This document shows positions 36,385 through 46,576 of a stretch of 64,000 bases of DNA, one piece after another; the stretch's first letter is position 1; each line of letters begins with the position of its first letter. The DNA is taken from the NCBI RefSeq assembly GCF_014133895.1, contig NC_050733.1:62001-126000 (forward strand), in the 5' to 3' direction. The notes below the pieces were generated by a model. That model was given only the letters and a program-made list of their open reading frames with translations. It searched no databases and had not been told where the DNA came from. Origin of the DNA: Torulaspora globosa. Its lineage: Eukaryota > Ascomycota > Saccharomycetes > Saccharomycetales > Saccharomycetaceae. The translations under genes and the position numbers were made by a program.

Positions 36385-39088
36385 TCAATCACTCAAACTC
36401 GCAAAAGAGAACGGTTCATATGCGTAACCTTCACCCTCAAAGAATTTTGACATAGCCTCAACCCAATGAAGACGCAAGGAGTGAAGCATGGCTGAAGTAC
36501 CTTCCATAGCCACGAGAATGCAAACAGTCAATATAAACCACATTCCAAAAAGAAAAACCACTTTGGCGACCGCTAACGGTGAGCCAGAATTGCTCGATGA
36601 AAACCCATTCTGAATGGTCATGGACCATAAAACACTAGATAACTGGGCGTGTGCGAGAGATAGAGCCCATAAACGCAAATAAGAAGCCGTGTGCGAGATG
36701 CAGTTCAGACAGAACTCGATCGTATGTATCACCTGATGAATCATCACATCACCAAAATTGAACTCTTTATGTTCATCCGCATCTGCAAAATCAGTAACGA
36801 CCATGTCATCACCAGCCTCTTGCTGTGAATCTACTAGGGATTCTGTCGTTTGCTGATGACTGACACTCTGGTATCCATGAGCTATTGCGTATTCGTTTTG
36901 TCGCCTCAATGTCAATGGTTTGTAAAGTAACAGCCATGGTACGCATATTAACGCAGCAATCAGAAGGATTGTTTGTAAGAATGCCTGTCCGGGATATAAT
37001 TGATCATCAATAGTTCCAGGGGATAGAAACATGTTTATCAGCATATTGAGCAAAGCAGGAGCTGCTTTACCATCCTTTATCCAATCTTTCGACCATTTGT
37101 ATACGATTGCCCACGATAGATATCCGAAAATTGATTGCATGAATATCAATCCTGGTATAAAATTACCAATGATGTCTACGGTGGAATGTTTGTGCTTGTA
37201 GTTGATGTACGAAAACATGAAAGAATATGACATGTGGCAGAATCCCATCAATATCGACAATTTCATTTTGTATGAATTTGAGAAGAGAAGGCCATTATCA
37301 GTGCCATGCCACGCAGAATCCAAACCGAGCGGGTACACTCCTACCTTGGTGGCCTCGATGGTCTCACCCTTCTTGAACGTTGAAGGCCATTTCCAACCCG
37401 AGTGGAAAAGTGTCATAGACTTTGAAAAGATATCATTGTACATGATTCCTGTGTACATTGAAAACGCTCCCATGAGCAGAATAACGTATCTTCCCGTATA
37501 CGCCATGTCAAATATCTCGCCTCTCTTCATAACTTCGAACTTCCTCTCATTTAACCAAAAGACTAGACCAATGGTAAATAGAATGAATCCATGGCCCAAA
37601 TCACCAAACATGATGGCAAACATGAAAGGAAAGGTTACAATGGTCGCCAAACCTGGATTAATCTCCTTATAAGTAGGAATCCCATAAGCGTCAACTATCG
37701 ATTGGAATGCTACAGTAAATTTATTCGTTCTGTGAAATGTCGGAGGCAGCTTGTTGGTGTGGATAACACTAACTACTGTACTATATTCAGACCCCACGCT
37801 TTCACTGTAATCTTTGAGGGCATTTGATACTATCAACAAGTCAGAGCTTGGTATCCAACCTTCAGCAACTAAACCATGTGCTTCTTGTTTGAACAGGTTC
37901 AATGTTGCGTAAATATATTTTTCCCTCTTTACCATAGCATTCCACATCGGTAATTGGTCGGTAATAACTAGTAGCTCAGTATGCAATGTTTGTTCGGTTG
38001 TCAGGACCACTTGTTGAAGATCAGATATTCTATCATTCAGTTTCTGTAAAGCTCTGTCAGACTGTTGATCCAAGCTGAAAACTCTCCCGTCCAACGAGTC
38101 GACTACTCGCTTCACCTTGGATAAAAGGGTGTCACCGTGAGTAAACACCAAGAAACAGTCCTTTTCAACGCCTACATCGTCCTCCACTAAAGTTTCATTT
38201 ATGGGGAAGTTCTTGAAAAATAGATTACCACGTAGTAGTCGCCATAGAATCTTGTTTAGCACTTCGACTTTATCCCTTCTTATCGATCCCGCTATCAGAA
38301 ATCTATTGTGAAAACCGCGCTCAAGCATATCAAAACTTCCGCTGGAGAGGCTTCCATGTCTGGAGTTTTCCTGAGACTGCTCGTAGATACCAGCAGCATC
38401 GGTTTCACCGGCGCCTTCGAACGAGAACGTGTCGCTCAGATCTTCACTGACATCGTCGTTGGTCAAGCTGAACTCGTCGACGTCCATCCTTTCTCGCTGC
38501 TCTCGGGTCACTCTACCAAAGATCCCGGGATGTCCTTGCAGGAATCTTGAGCATTCGAAAATGGTACTCCGCTCTTCCAGAAGAGCGCTAAGTCGTTTTC
38601 GCAGGTTGTTCAAAGAGTCATCCATCTGTCTTACACGGCTTTCAAAAGAAGTCACATCCTCCACCATCTCCTGAATAGAATCATGAGTGTGAGTGTGCAT
38701 GGTACGAATCAATTGAGCGACGTTTGGATGCTGAATCGCATTACCTTCGTCATCCGTATGCAGAATGTATCTCCACGTTGCGGCCGCATGCTTCTCTGCG
38801 ATTTCCCTCATATGTCCTACCAACCTATCCACCTCATCAAACTTCCTTATTTGATCCACATATCCCCTTTGAAATGCCGTCAAGTCTCGATTGAGATCTC
38901 TAAACATCACATTTCCCAAGTTCCCCAGTAAACAAACCACTTCCCTTGATATCTCGAGTGGTATGTATAATTGGGTATAAGTCATATCCGCAGAGCCTAA
39001 TTGCAACAGTCAGTAATCGGTATTCGGTTGTGAACTAGCACAGAGTCCCTCCTATTAACATACGATATATCGCCTCCTCGCTGGCCAT
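36385..39088 (-). CDS. STV1: V-ATPase V0 subunit a, Golgi/endosome isoform Stv1, spliced
   Basis: Exon 1 is 39088-39064 and exon 2 is 38996-36385, giving 878 residues. The unspliced frame has no ATG before 38985 and lacks the family N-terminus. Joining the exons yields MASEEAIYRSADMTYTQLYI, which restores the conserved start (S. cerevisiae Stv1 has EEAIFRSADMTYVQ). The cytosolic N-terminal half is helical and acidic. The C-terminal half has about eight membrane segments with family blocks 'FGDLGHGFILF', 'LYKPLTLRRQNEYA' and 'CISHTASYLRLWALSLAHAQ', which contains the essential proton-path Arg. Ends '...EGYAYEPFSFASLSD'. Overall similarity is to Stv1 rather than Vph1, and the position is that of YMR054W. 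Confidence 0.93.
38997..39063 (-). other. STV1 intron
   Basis: 67-nt intron on the minus strand: donor GTATGT (39063-39058), branch site TACTGAC (39015-39009) and acceptor TTAG (39000-38997), with 11 bases between branch site and acceptor end. It interrupts codon 9 after its first base (C|GC, Arg). The donor is the canonical yeast one and the branch differs from TACTAAC at one position. Supported by restoration of the conserved N-terminus. S. cerevisiae STV1 has no intron as far as I know. Confidence 0.88.
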
Positions 39089-39410
39089 TTTGAAACCGAA
39101 AAAGAGCTCTTCCAAGAGCAATCGCCCAATGTCTGATGGCAAAAGATGCTATCGATGGCAGAGTAGCGCAATTCCCCCCAGTAATGCCCTGTTATATCGT
39201 GACGTTCTTTATAGTGTATCTCTATGAAGCAGGCTTAGTATTAGTGAAACCCTCCACGTACAGGATGACAAAGGGACTCTTATAGCTTCACCATACATTA
39301 GACTCCGTTAACTAACAGTAATCAGTGTTGAAAGTGTCAGTTGGTGGTTGGGAAGCTCTTGGATAGCTGAGTTAAGTTGGGATCGGGTCCGAGATTAGGT
39401 ACAGAGGGTT
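39089..39410. other. STV1-STB2 intergenic region
   Basis: 322 bases between two divergent genes. I see no tRNA, snoRNA or long repeat. It holds a C-rich run (ATTCCCCCCAG near 39170-39182) and AT-rich stretches but no motif I would assign. Confidence 0.4.
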
Positions 39411-41726
39411 ATGGCGAGGGAACATGCTCGCCCGAACGATCATTATATGCCAAATGTTGACACACTGCTGTACAAACCTCTGGCCACTGAGCCATTAGCG
39501 AGCTTTATATTTCCAGATTTTGGAGCGCTGCATGCCTTGCGGCTGGAATCTTTTGTGAATTTGAATTTTCAGGAGATTGATGTTAACGGGTTTGAGATAT
39601 ACATTGTGGAACAATGGGCTACTGAGAGAAAGATTTCTACCGTGATTACTTCTTATACTGGTAACTCGCAGGATACAATCCGTGCGGTGCAAGTCGCACT
39701 TCCGGAAGATCCACGGAAATGGCCCGCACCATTGAGGAACTATCATGATAATTTAGTGACCTTTGCCCAGGCGAAAGTTATGTCCAAGGGCACTCTTTTC
39801 ATTACGAATTTGCCTTCAGTACCGTCGAACTTGAATCTTTTGCATGTAGAATGCGGTGACGTGAGAGTGATCTGGAGGAACTTCGAAGTGAACCTGGATT
39901 TGAAAAGACTGCAGTGCGGTGGTAGATCAGCTCTTCTTTTATGCGCGTCCACGAAGGCAGCTGAAGACAAGTTTTCGCAACTATACAAAATATCAATGTG
40001 TCCGATATCCCGAGAGCAGTACCTGCAGTGTGATGATCAAGATGACCATGGGCAATATGCTCCTATGGGTCTAGCGGAATGTTATCATCCAGTAATAGAA
40101 CTCATAACGCTGGTACAAATTGCGTTGGGCTATTTTGATTTGTTTCATCACGAGAAGGATGGACTACTGTGCAATGATACGATATCGGCCATTAATCGAT
40201 GGTGGAATAAATACGGCAAATTTTACCTAGGTGTGGAGCGTTTGAAGAATGAAGGTCCACTGGGTCCCACCACAACGACAGCATTAATAAGTCTTGTTTT
40301 GAGTTGCTACTTCAAAATGAAGGTCGAAGACTGCGCTTTTTCTAAGGATCCTTTCGAAGAAACGCCATTCCGCAACAGTATTCATGCCTTCCAAAAGAAG
40401 TACGGCATTGGTAAGGGCTCAGGCGCGATCTACCTGGATGATAAGACTTTGGAGAAGTTATTCGAAGTCTCTGCAAAGACTTCCAACACAGATATCTTCA
40501 AATTTAAGAAAGTTGTCAAATCTACTGTTCAGGATATCGCGGGACGAGGCAATCCAATGCATCTTTCTAACGAAGTTCTAACAACCGATTTGGACTCCTT
40601 TGTGAAGCATATTCATGGTGGATCTTTGGGATTACTATGGAAGAGTAAAGGTAGACCCAGACGTCGCTTGAGAAATATACGGGAGCACCTCGGAATGTGT
40701 GATATAAAATACTTCAGAGGCGATCCCGATGCCTTACTCGAGAAACAAGCCATTTACTTTCTTGAAATGAAGGCCCACGGTGCCGATTCTCAGAATTCTT
40801 CTGATGGTCAGGAAAAAACCCTGTGTGAGGCCAATAAGTTGATGCGATACGATAGCTCAGGTTCATCCATATCAGCGTCATCGATGTTTTGTAACTACGA
40901 CAAGAGCAAGTATGCCCGCAATTTTGGAATCAACAAAGTTTACCATGAAGAGTATATCAGGCGTCATTCATTCCCCTACGCAGATGATGGGACGCACGAC
41001 ACTTTCGACGATGATGATGACTCGTGTAATAAGCAGAAAGCACATTGTCTATATCGCTCTGATTCCGTTTCTCAAGTTCAAGACGTTATAGAAACATGGC
41101 GTCTACCGTTTGATCCCTCTTTGGTTAAAATGGCAAGAGATCTCCTAAGGATAAGATACAAGCTGGAGGCGCAGCAGAGAGTTGATGAAATGATGCATGG
41201 GTATATGGGGAAGCTTGAGCTGAACGGGGATTGTACCACTGCGTTTAGTGATCTGATGAGCGATCTGGAAAGTGTCTACCATAGTTATTCTCAGAATCTT
41301 GGAGAATTGGATGAGAAGAAGAAAGGAACTGATACAAAGCAAGCTCTTCTTCGAGGTGAGATGCGCGAATTGAATTCGCTCTCGTCAAAGTTTCAATACG
41401 ACATGCGAGTCCTTAAAGGGCGTATGAGAGATGTTGAGGACAGTGTAAATCATTTCGAGACCAAGTTAATGGCTATGCAGAAATCACTTGTTGAACAGGG
41501 TTTGGGCATCGCTACCGCCGTTGACTCACTGAGCGACAAGGTTAAATTTGACAAGTGCGTGAGCGCCTTGGTACAGGAAAAAGACACAAAATATGAGGGA
41601 ATATGCTTGAAGATGTTCAGCAAACGGTTCGTCAGGGATGTCAAGGAAGATGTCTCTCATTGGGGCTCATGGTTTTTCACCAAGCTTTTTTACAGGCATG
41701 GAAACACCGATAATGGGATCAAATGA
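39411..41726 (+). CDS. STB2: Stb2/Stb6 family Sin3-associated protein
   Basis: 771 residues. S. cerevisiae has two duplicated copies, STB2 (YMR053C, about 850 residues) and STB6 (YKL072W, about 766). Here one gene sits between the YMR054W and YMR052W orthologs and next to YKL073W, so it represents the pre-duplication gene. The length is nearer Stb6. Visible features are a globular N-terminal half, an acidic Asp run ('DTFDDDDDS') near residue 535, and a coiled coil near the C-terminus (about 600-720). Stb2 and Stb6 were found as binders of the Sin3 corepressor; I see no catalytic motif. The symbol is shared by both paralogs. Confidence 0.82.
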   Translation: MAREHARPNDHYMPNVDTLLYKPLATEPLASFIFPDFGALHALRLESFVNLNFQEIDVNGFEIYIVEQWATERKISTVITSYTGNSQDTIRAVQVALPEDPRKWPAPLRNYHDNLVTFAQAKVMSKGTLFITNLPSVPSNLNLLHVECGDVRVIWRNFEVNLDLKRLQCGGRSALLLCASTKAAEDKFSQLYKISMCPISREQYLQCDDQDDHGQYAPMGLAECYHPVIELITLVQIALGYFDLFHHEKDGLLCNDTISAINRWWNKYGKFYLGVERLKNEGPLGPTTTTALISLVLSCYFKMKVEDCAFSKDPFEETPFRNSIHAFQKKYGIGKGSGAIYLDDKTLEKLFEVSAKTSNTDIFKFKKVVKSTVQDIAGRGNPMHLSNEVLTTDLDSFVKHIHGGSLGLLWKSKGRPRRRLRNIREHLGMCDIKYFRGDPDALLEKQAIYFLEMKAHGADSQNSSDGQEKTLCEANKLMRYDSSGSSISASSMFCNYDKSKYARNFGINKVYHEEYIRRHSFPYADDGTHDTFDDDDDSCNKQKAHCLYRSDSVSQVQDVIETWRLPFDPSLVKMARDLLRIRYKLEAQQRVDEMMHGYMGKLELNGDCTTAFSDLMSDLESVYHSYSQNLGELDEKKKGTDTKQALLRGEMRELNSLSSKFQYDMRVLKGRMRDVEDSVNHFETKLMAMQKSLVEQGLGIATAVDSLSDKVKFDKCVSALVQEKDTKYEGICLKMFSKRFVRDVKEDVSHWGSWFFTKLFYRHGNTDNGIK

Positions 41727-41804
41727 AGGAAATTAGGGATTATACGGGTATACACAATTCACGAGAAATTATGTAGCGTTATAGCGATGCATTGCAGATA
41801 AGTT

Positions 41805-42425
41805 TCAAAAGACTGTTTTCATCAGGTCAACTCCATAAGAATCTTTGAGTTGCAGCAAGATCTGGAAAATTCGCTCGCGCTCTTTGAAGTTACTCGGTAC
41901 ATCATCCCAGTTAATCTGCCCCAGCACTATTCTTATTTCATCGTAGATGGCGGTAAGCTTATCTCGAGTTACACGCTTAGTATCTTGCAGACTTTCATTG
42001 CTTCTCCTGAGCTGCTCCATTTTCAAATCGAACTTATCCTGAATGTAATAATCGATGGTCTGAGTTCCTGTAACTTTTCGCTCAATAATGAATCCTCTGA
42101 TGGAGTTTAAGTGTTCGACTATTTCTTGAATCAGACTCCATATTCTACGGTTCAAATATTCTTGAAGTTCGATCTCATAGATAAGGCTGTAGTTCTCCAA
42201 AATAAGCTTGTCTGTCGAATCCGGGGCAGAAACTTCATCATACTTCTGTCGTGTGTTTTCAGAAACCTTTTCAGAGAGTTGATCGTAGGAAAGACCTGAT
42301 TGCTTCGCCAGTCTCCTCAATATACTTTCAATTTTATCACTTTCTTGCCTATTGGCCCTACACTCTGAGCCCAAAACCTTGATGAGTTGGAAAACATAAT
42401 CGAAGTTGTCGCTGCTTGAATCCAT
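41805..42425 (-). CDS. FAR3: Pheromone-arrest recovery protein Far3
   Basis: 206 residues, against 204 in S. cerevisiae Far3. It is predicted almost entirely helical, with heptad-like stretches (about residues 20-60 and 85-165) and no membrane segment. Far3 is a subunit of the Far3-7-8-9-10-11 complex (STRIPAK-like), which prevents premature recovery from pheromone arrest and counters TORC2 signalling. It is convergent with STB2, matching YMR053C/YMR052W. The identification leans on length, fold type and synteny. Confidence 0.85.
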   Translation of the reverse strand: MDSSSDNFDYVFQLIKVLGSECRANRQESDKIESILRRLAKQSGLSYDQLSEKVSENTRQKYDEVSAPDSTDKLILENYSLIYEIELQEYLNRRIWSLIQEIVEHLNSIRGFIIERKVTGTQTIDYYIQDKFDLKMEQLRRSNESLQDTKRVTRDKLTAIYDEIRIVLGQINWDDVPSNFKERERIFQILLQLKDSYGVDLMKTVF

Positions 42426-42595
42426 TCGGTAAATTGCAATGAGAAGTTGAGTGTTGAGCTCCCAACTTATGCTGCAGTGCTCATTAAATCGTACACTACT
42501 AAACCTATAGCAGGAAGTTGGTTATAGTATAGTAAAGCATGAAGGGTTTTGTTGGGCTTACTGAATAGTTTTTATATCAAAAACATCAAAAGGTA

Positions 42596-42696
42596 GAAGC
42601 GGTGGCTCAATGGTAGAGCTTTCGACTCCAGTTAAATCCTGGAATTTCCACGGAATTGCAATCGAAGGGTTGCAGGTTCAATTCCTGTCCGTTTCA
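42596..42696 (+). tRNA. tRNA-Trp(CCA) with intron
   Basis: Acceptor GAAGCGG pairs with CCGTTTC, the discriminator is A42696 and the T loop is GGTTCAATTCC. The anticodon CCA is at 42628-42630. The intron is 42632-42660 (29 nt) and begins one base past the anticodon, as usual; anticodon stem TTCGA (42621-42625) pairs with TCGAA (42662-42666). Intron position and body match S. cerevisiae tRNA-Trp, though base 37 is G here rather than A. Confidence 0.97.
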
Positions 42697-42838
42697 ATCT
42701 TAGTTTTTTTTATTTGGATCCACAGTAAATGTCACTTAATAATGGATCACCAAGAAACCAGGATCAAGGAACCAGAGAAAAGATGGTACTAACAGCTGTT
42801 CCTTTAATCGGCAACTGGCCTCCATTACACAAGTAAAG

Positions 42839-43387
42839 ATGCCCTATCATGCGAACTATTCGAGCTTCACACAAAATGCAGACAAGAAGGAGGCATTGCA
42901 GTTAGTTTTGGATCATTATGAGAGTTTAAGCACTGATCAAAGTAATTGGATATGTAACCTGGCAAATGCTTCGTCACTGCTATGGTACGCATACAAATCA
43001 TTGAATGTAAACGTCAATTGGACAGGATTTTACGTCGCGCAGCCCGACCAAGGTGCTCAGAACGATGAAACACTGTTGCTGGGGCCATTTCAAGGTAAGG
43101 TTGCCTGCCAGACTATTCCTTTTGGAAAGGGTGTCTGTGGAGCTGCTGCCGCAACGCAGGAAACACAATTGGTCTCAGACGTGAGCAAGGCCGCAGGCCA
43201 TATAGCCTGTGATGGAGACACCAAGAGCGAGATTGTTGTGCCTATCGTCGATCCTCAGTCGCGCAAAACGCTGGCGGTGATCGACATCGATTGTGTCGAT
43301 CTCAACGGTTTCGATGAAGTTGATAAATTTTATCTTGAGAAACTGGCGAGACTGATCTGTACCTCATGTAATTTTAATAGAGTCTAA
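42839..43387 (+). CDS. Free methionine-(R)-sulfoxide reductase (GAF fold)
   Basis: 182 residues, ortholog of S. cerevisiae YKL069W (fRMsr, 180 residues). It reduces free Met-R-sulfoxide using thioredoxin. The three redox cysteines are in place: Cys90 ('VACQT'), Cys100 ('GVCGAA') and Cys124 ('IACDGDTKSE'). The GAF-domain block 'NWTGFYV' lies near residue 60 and 'VIDIDCVDLNGFDEVD' near the C-terminus. The gene sits between two tRNA genes. A TACTAAC occurs at 42786-42792 upstream, but no fitting donor and no missing N-terminal sequence call for an intron. Confidence 0.95.
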   Translation: MPYHANYSSFTQNADKKEALQLVLDHYESLSTDQSNWICNLANASSLLWYAYKSLNVNVNWTGFYVAQPDQGAQNDETLLLGPFQGKVACQTIPFGKGVCGAAAATQETQLVSDVSKAAGHIACDGDTKSEIVVPIVDPQSRKTLAVIDIDCVDLNGFDEVDKFYLEKLARLICTSCNFNRV

Positions 43388-43449
43388 TGGAGCATACGCC
43401 GTGATATTCTGGCTAGTTCAGCTGAACACTTTCTGTTATGTGTAAAAAA

Positions 43450-43523
43450 TGATTTCGCCCAGGATCGAACTGGGGACGTTCTGCGTGTTAAGCAGATGCC
43501 ATAACCAACTAGACCACGAAACC
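43450..43523 (-). tRNA. tRNA-Val(AAC)
   Basis: 74-nt gene on the minus strand. Acceptor GGTTTCG pairs with CGAAATC (one G-T pair); the discriminator is A. The anticodon stem TCTGC/GCAGA flanks loop TTAACAC with anticodon AAC (complement of 43487-43489). The T arm reads CCCAGTTCGATCCTGGG. No intron. An LTR-like repeat lies upstream of its 5' end. Confidence 0.97.
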
Positions 43524-43570
43524 TATTAAATTTTTTGATTTTTTCAATTTTAGTACTAATAAACTATATT

Positions 43571-43829
43571 TGTCTACATTACTTTGTCCTATGAATCCCC
43601 TCTTTCTGGAGCTACCTGTGTAGCTCTCTAATAGCTCTCAACTGGGTCCCTTTTATATCTTTCATTTGGACCTCTCGTTGGCTCGCTATTCGAGATCTAG
43701 GTGCGGTATATAGCTCGCTTGTACCGGTAATCGATCAGGTCTTACTCAGCCATATACTTGGCCTGACCGGATCTTCGTCTTGTCAAGCCGATATGTTCAG
43801 CTCGTACTATTACGGTGATTAAGAGATCC
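43571..43829 (+). repeat. LTR-like repeat copy A, upstream of tRNA-Val
   Basis: Shares long blocks with copy B (52205-52494). The best is AGCTCTCTAATAGCTCTCAA (from 43622) continuing through TGGGT. Then come CCTTTTATA, TTTCATTTG, CCTCTCGTTG, CTCGCTT, ATCGAT, GATCTTCG, TGATATGT and TACTATTAC, all in the same order. Possible ends are TG at 43571 and CA at about 43829, but no matching target duplication is seen. It lies about 50 bases from the tRNA 5' end, the usual target zone of yeast Ty elements. GAGCTAC/GTAGCTC (43609-43626) forms a 7-bp hairpin. Most likely an old solo LTR; boundaries are approximate. Confidence 0.55.
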
Positions 43830-44011
43830 AAGGTGTATGGTAAGTGGAAAATTAGGCGTAATAGCAATTCCTAGAATCAAAGCATTTGAATCTTCTTTAG
43901 CATCGAGCTAGACTAGTGTTTTGAATGTTTGACTAACTGGGCTCGAAGGCTCACTGTTTGGATTAGGGTTTAGGGCTATGCGGCTCTACGATGCGGAACA
44001 ACAAGATTGTT
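43830..44011. other. Spacer between LTR-like copy A and the ERB1 promoter
   Basis: The rest of the roughly 620-base interval between tRNA-Val and ERB1 outside the repeat. I see no gene here. Confidence 0.4.
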
Positions 44012-44039
44012 AAAATTTTTCAGAATGCGATGCGATGAG
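44012..44039 (+). promoter_or_regulatory. RRPE and PAC boxes upstream of ERB1
   Basis: AAAATTTTTCA (RRPE) at 44012-44022 and GCGATGAG (PAC) at 44032-44039, nine bases apart, roughly 105-130 bases before the ERB1 ATG. This pair is the classic promoter code of yeast ribosome-biogenesis genes, bound by Stb3 and by Dot6/Tod6. Confidence 0.75.
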
Positions 44040-44144
44040 ATAAACCTGCAATTGTGGAAGACAATTTTGGATTGCACTCTTTGGCTCTCATCCACTTATC
44101 TAGAGCTCCTAAAACTCTGCAGCATCGTAAGGCGTACAGGAGAG

Positions 44145-46517
44145 ATGGTTGCTTCGAGGAAAAGGTCTCAGGAGGAGGAAAGAGAAAGTAGTGATGATGA
44201 GCAGTTCATGCCGACTGGCTCAATGATCGATGTAGAGGCTGAGGAAAGCAGCGATGATGACGATGAAACATTTTATGAGGCAGAAGCACTTGGAGAGAAC
44301 GAGGAAGAGGAAGAAGAAGAGGACTCCGATGCCGAGTTCAACAGAATTTTGGCCGAAGATGAGGCAGGAGAGGACGAAGAAGATTACAACACATCCGAAT
44401 CATTCGATGACACGGCTTCCATGACAGATAAACTTTCTGGCATGGAATTAAAGACGATTGCGGATCCCAACATCTACACAAAGTTTTCAGATGGCAAGCC
44501 AAGAGTGATCAAACCGGAGATTGATCCCAAATACGATAGTGATGATAGCGATGCCGAGGCAGCTAACACCATTGGAAATATTCCGTTATCTGCTTATGAT
44601 GAGATGCCTCATGTTGGGTATGATATCAACGGTAAAAGGATTATGAGACCAGCCAAAGGCTCTGCGCTTGATCAACTGCTTGACTCGATTGAGTTACCTG
44701 AGGGTTGGACTGGTCTGCTAGATAAGAACTCCGGCGCTGGATTAAATTTGACCGAAGAAGAACTTGACCTAATTTCGAGGATTCAGAAGAACGAGCAAAC
44801 AGATGAAAACACAAACCCTTACGAGCCATTGATAGACTGGTTCACAAGACATGAAGAGGTCATGCCATTGACAGCGATGCCCGAACCAAAGAGGAGATTT
44901 GTGCCTTCCAAAAATGAGGCAAAGAGGGTGATGAAGATCGTTAAAGCGATCAGAGAGGGTCGTATTATTCCTCCAAACAAACTGAAAGAGATAAAGGAAG
45001 CAGAAGCTGCTGCAGACTACAAATACGATTTGTGGGGAGACTCCTCTGAAACTGTTGACCACATAATGACTTTGAGAGCACCTAAAGTACCTCCTCCAAC
45101 TAATGAGGAAAGTTACAACCCGCCAGCAGAATACCTGATGACTCCAGACGAAAAGGAACAATGGGATAATACCGATCCTGAAGATAGAGAGAGAAATTTT
45201 ATTCCGCAGAAGTATTCGGCTCTGAGAAAAGTTCCAGGTTACACTGAGACTGTCAGAGAAAGATTTGAAAGGTCCTTGGACCTGTACTTGGCACCTCGTG
45301 TTCGGAAGAATAAGCTCAATATTGATCCAGAATCCTTGATACCCAAATTACCCTCGCCAAAAGATTTAAGGCCCTTTCCAATTCGTTGTTCGACCGTGTA
45401 TTCCGGACACGAGGGTAAAATACGCTGTCTCTCTATCGACCCGTCGGGCTTGTGGTTGGCTACTGGTTCCGATGATGGTACTGTGAGAATTTGGGAGATT
45501 TTGACGGGAAGAGAAGTCTACAAAGTCATTTTAATAAACGTTAAAGAAAACAAAGACGACCATATCGAATCCCTCGAATGGAATCCGGATAAAGAAACCG
45601 GGATACTTGCTGTGGCTGCAGGCGAAAACATCTATCTGATAGTCCCTCCTATCTTTGGCTTCGACATTGAGAATAATGGTAAAACCTTGATAGAGAATGG
45701 GTTCGGTTTCGATACCTTTGGTTTGAAAAAGAAATCTGACCTACAAGTCAACGATAGTGATGATGAAACGGAAAGCGCCAAGGCAAGCACTGTAGTAAAG
45801 AAGTCAGTCGCTCAATGGGTCAAACCATCCCAAGCTCAGCAAGAGAAGGATATCTCTATAGTCATCACATGCAAGAAAACCGTCAAGAAATTATCATGGC
45901 ATAGAAAAGGTGATTATTTTGTCACGGTTCAACCCGATTCCGGAAGCACATCTGTTCTCATTCACCAACTGTCGAAGCATCTCACCCAATCTCCTTTCAA
46001 GAAGTCCAAGGGCATTACCATGGATGCTAAGTTCCATCCTTTTAGACCTCAGCTTTTTGTCTGCACACAGAGATACATCAGAATATATGATCTGTCGCAA
46101 CAGGTGCTTGTCAAGAAGCTACTACCTGGTGCTCGTTGGCTGTCCGAGTTTGACATCCATCCAAGAGGTGACAACGTAATTGCGTCCTCGTTCGACAAGC
46201 GGGTGCTATGGCATGATTTGGACTTGGCTGGCACTCCATACAAGACCTTGAGATATCACGACAAGGCTGTCAGATCCGTCAAGTTCCACAGAAAGCTGCC
46301 ACTCTTCTGTTCGGCCGCTGATGATTGTACTATCCATGTATTCCACGGCACCGTCTACGACGACATGATGAAGAATCCTCTGATAGTGCCATTGAAGCAG
46401 TTGACGGGCCACAAGCTCAACAACAGTCTCGGTGTGCTCGCGACCGTCTGGCATCCGCGTGAAGCATGGCTTTTCTCAGCAGGCGCTGACAACACGGCTC
46501 GTCTGTGGACCACTTGA
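44145..46517 (+). CDS. ERB1: Ribosome biogenesis protein Erb1 (Bop1)
   Basis: 790 residues from ATG 44145 ([18 protein letters not shown]); a 46-residue upstream extension is not family-like and would include the PAC promoter. The N-terminus is strongly acidic and Ser-rich (residues 8-120). The conserved BOP1NT domain (about 150-420) contains '[21 protein letters not shown]' (trimmed) and '[19 protein letters not shown]'. A seven-bladed WD40 propeller follows from about residue 425, with '[15 protein letters not shown]' and a final '[15 protein letters not shown]'. Erb1 forms the PeBoW complex with Nop7 and Ytm1 for 60S maturation. Position of YMR049C. Confidence 0.96.
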   Translation: MVASRKRSQEEERESSDDEQFMPTGSMIDVEAEESSDDDDETFYEAEALGENEEEEEEEDSDAEFNRILAEDEAGEDEEDYNTSESFDDTASMTDKLSGMELKTIADPNIYTKFSDGKPRVIKPEIDPKYDSDDSDAEAANTIGNIPLSAYDEMPHVGYDINGKRIMRPAKGSALDQLLDSIELPEGWTGLLDKNSGAGLNLTEEELDLISRIQKNEQTDENTNPYEPLIDWFTRHEEVMPLTAMPEPKRRFVPSKNEAKRVMKIVKAIREGRIIPPNKLKEIKEAEAAADYKYDLWGDSSETVDHIMTLRAPKVPPPTNEESYNPPAEYLMTPDEKEQWDNTDPEDRERNFIPQKYSALRKVPGYTETVRERFERSLDLYLAPRVRKNKLNIDPESLIPKLPSPKDLRPFPIRCSTVYSGHEGKIRCLSIDPSGLWLATGSDDGTVRIWEILTGREVYKVILINVKENKDDHIESLEWNPDKETGILAVAAGENIYLIVPPIFGFDIENNGKTLIENGFGFDTFGLKKKSDLQVNDSDDETESAKASTVVKKSVAQWVKPSQAQQEKDISIVITCKKTVKKLSWHRKGDYFVTVQPDSGSTSVLIHQLSKHLTQSPFKKSKGITMDAKFHPFRPQLFVCTQRYIRIYDLSQQVLVKKLLPGARWLSEFDIHPRGDNVIASSFDKRVLWHDLDLAGTPYKTLRYHDKAVRSVKFHRKLPLFCSAADDCTIHVFHGTVYDDMMKNPLIVPLKQLTGHKLNNSLGVLATVWHPREAWLFSAGADNTARLWTT

Positions 46518-46576
46518 GACTCTCCATTTCAGCTTGTACATTAGTATATATAGATATATATGTAGGGACCACTGCA

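Noticed and set aside
42786..42838. TACTAAC upstream of the fRMsr gene as a sign of an intron
   Set aside because: No GTATGT-type donor is placed sensibly and the protein already starts where its orthologs do.
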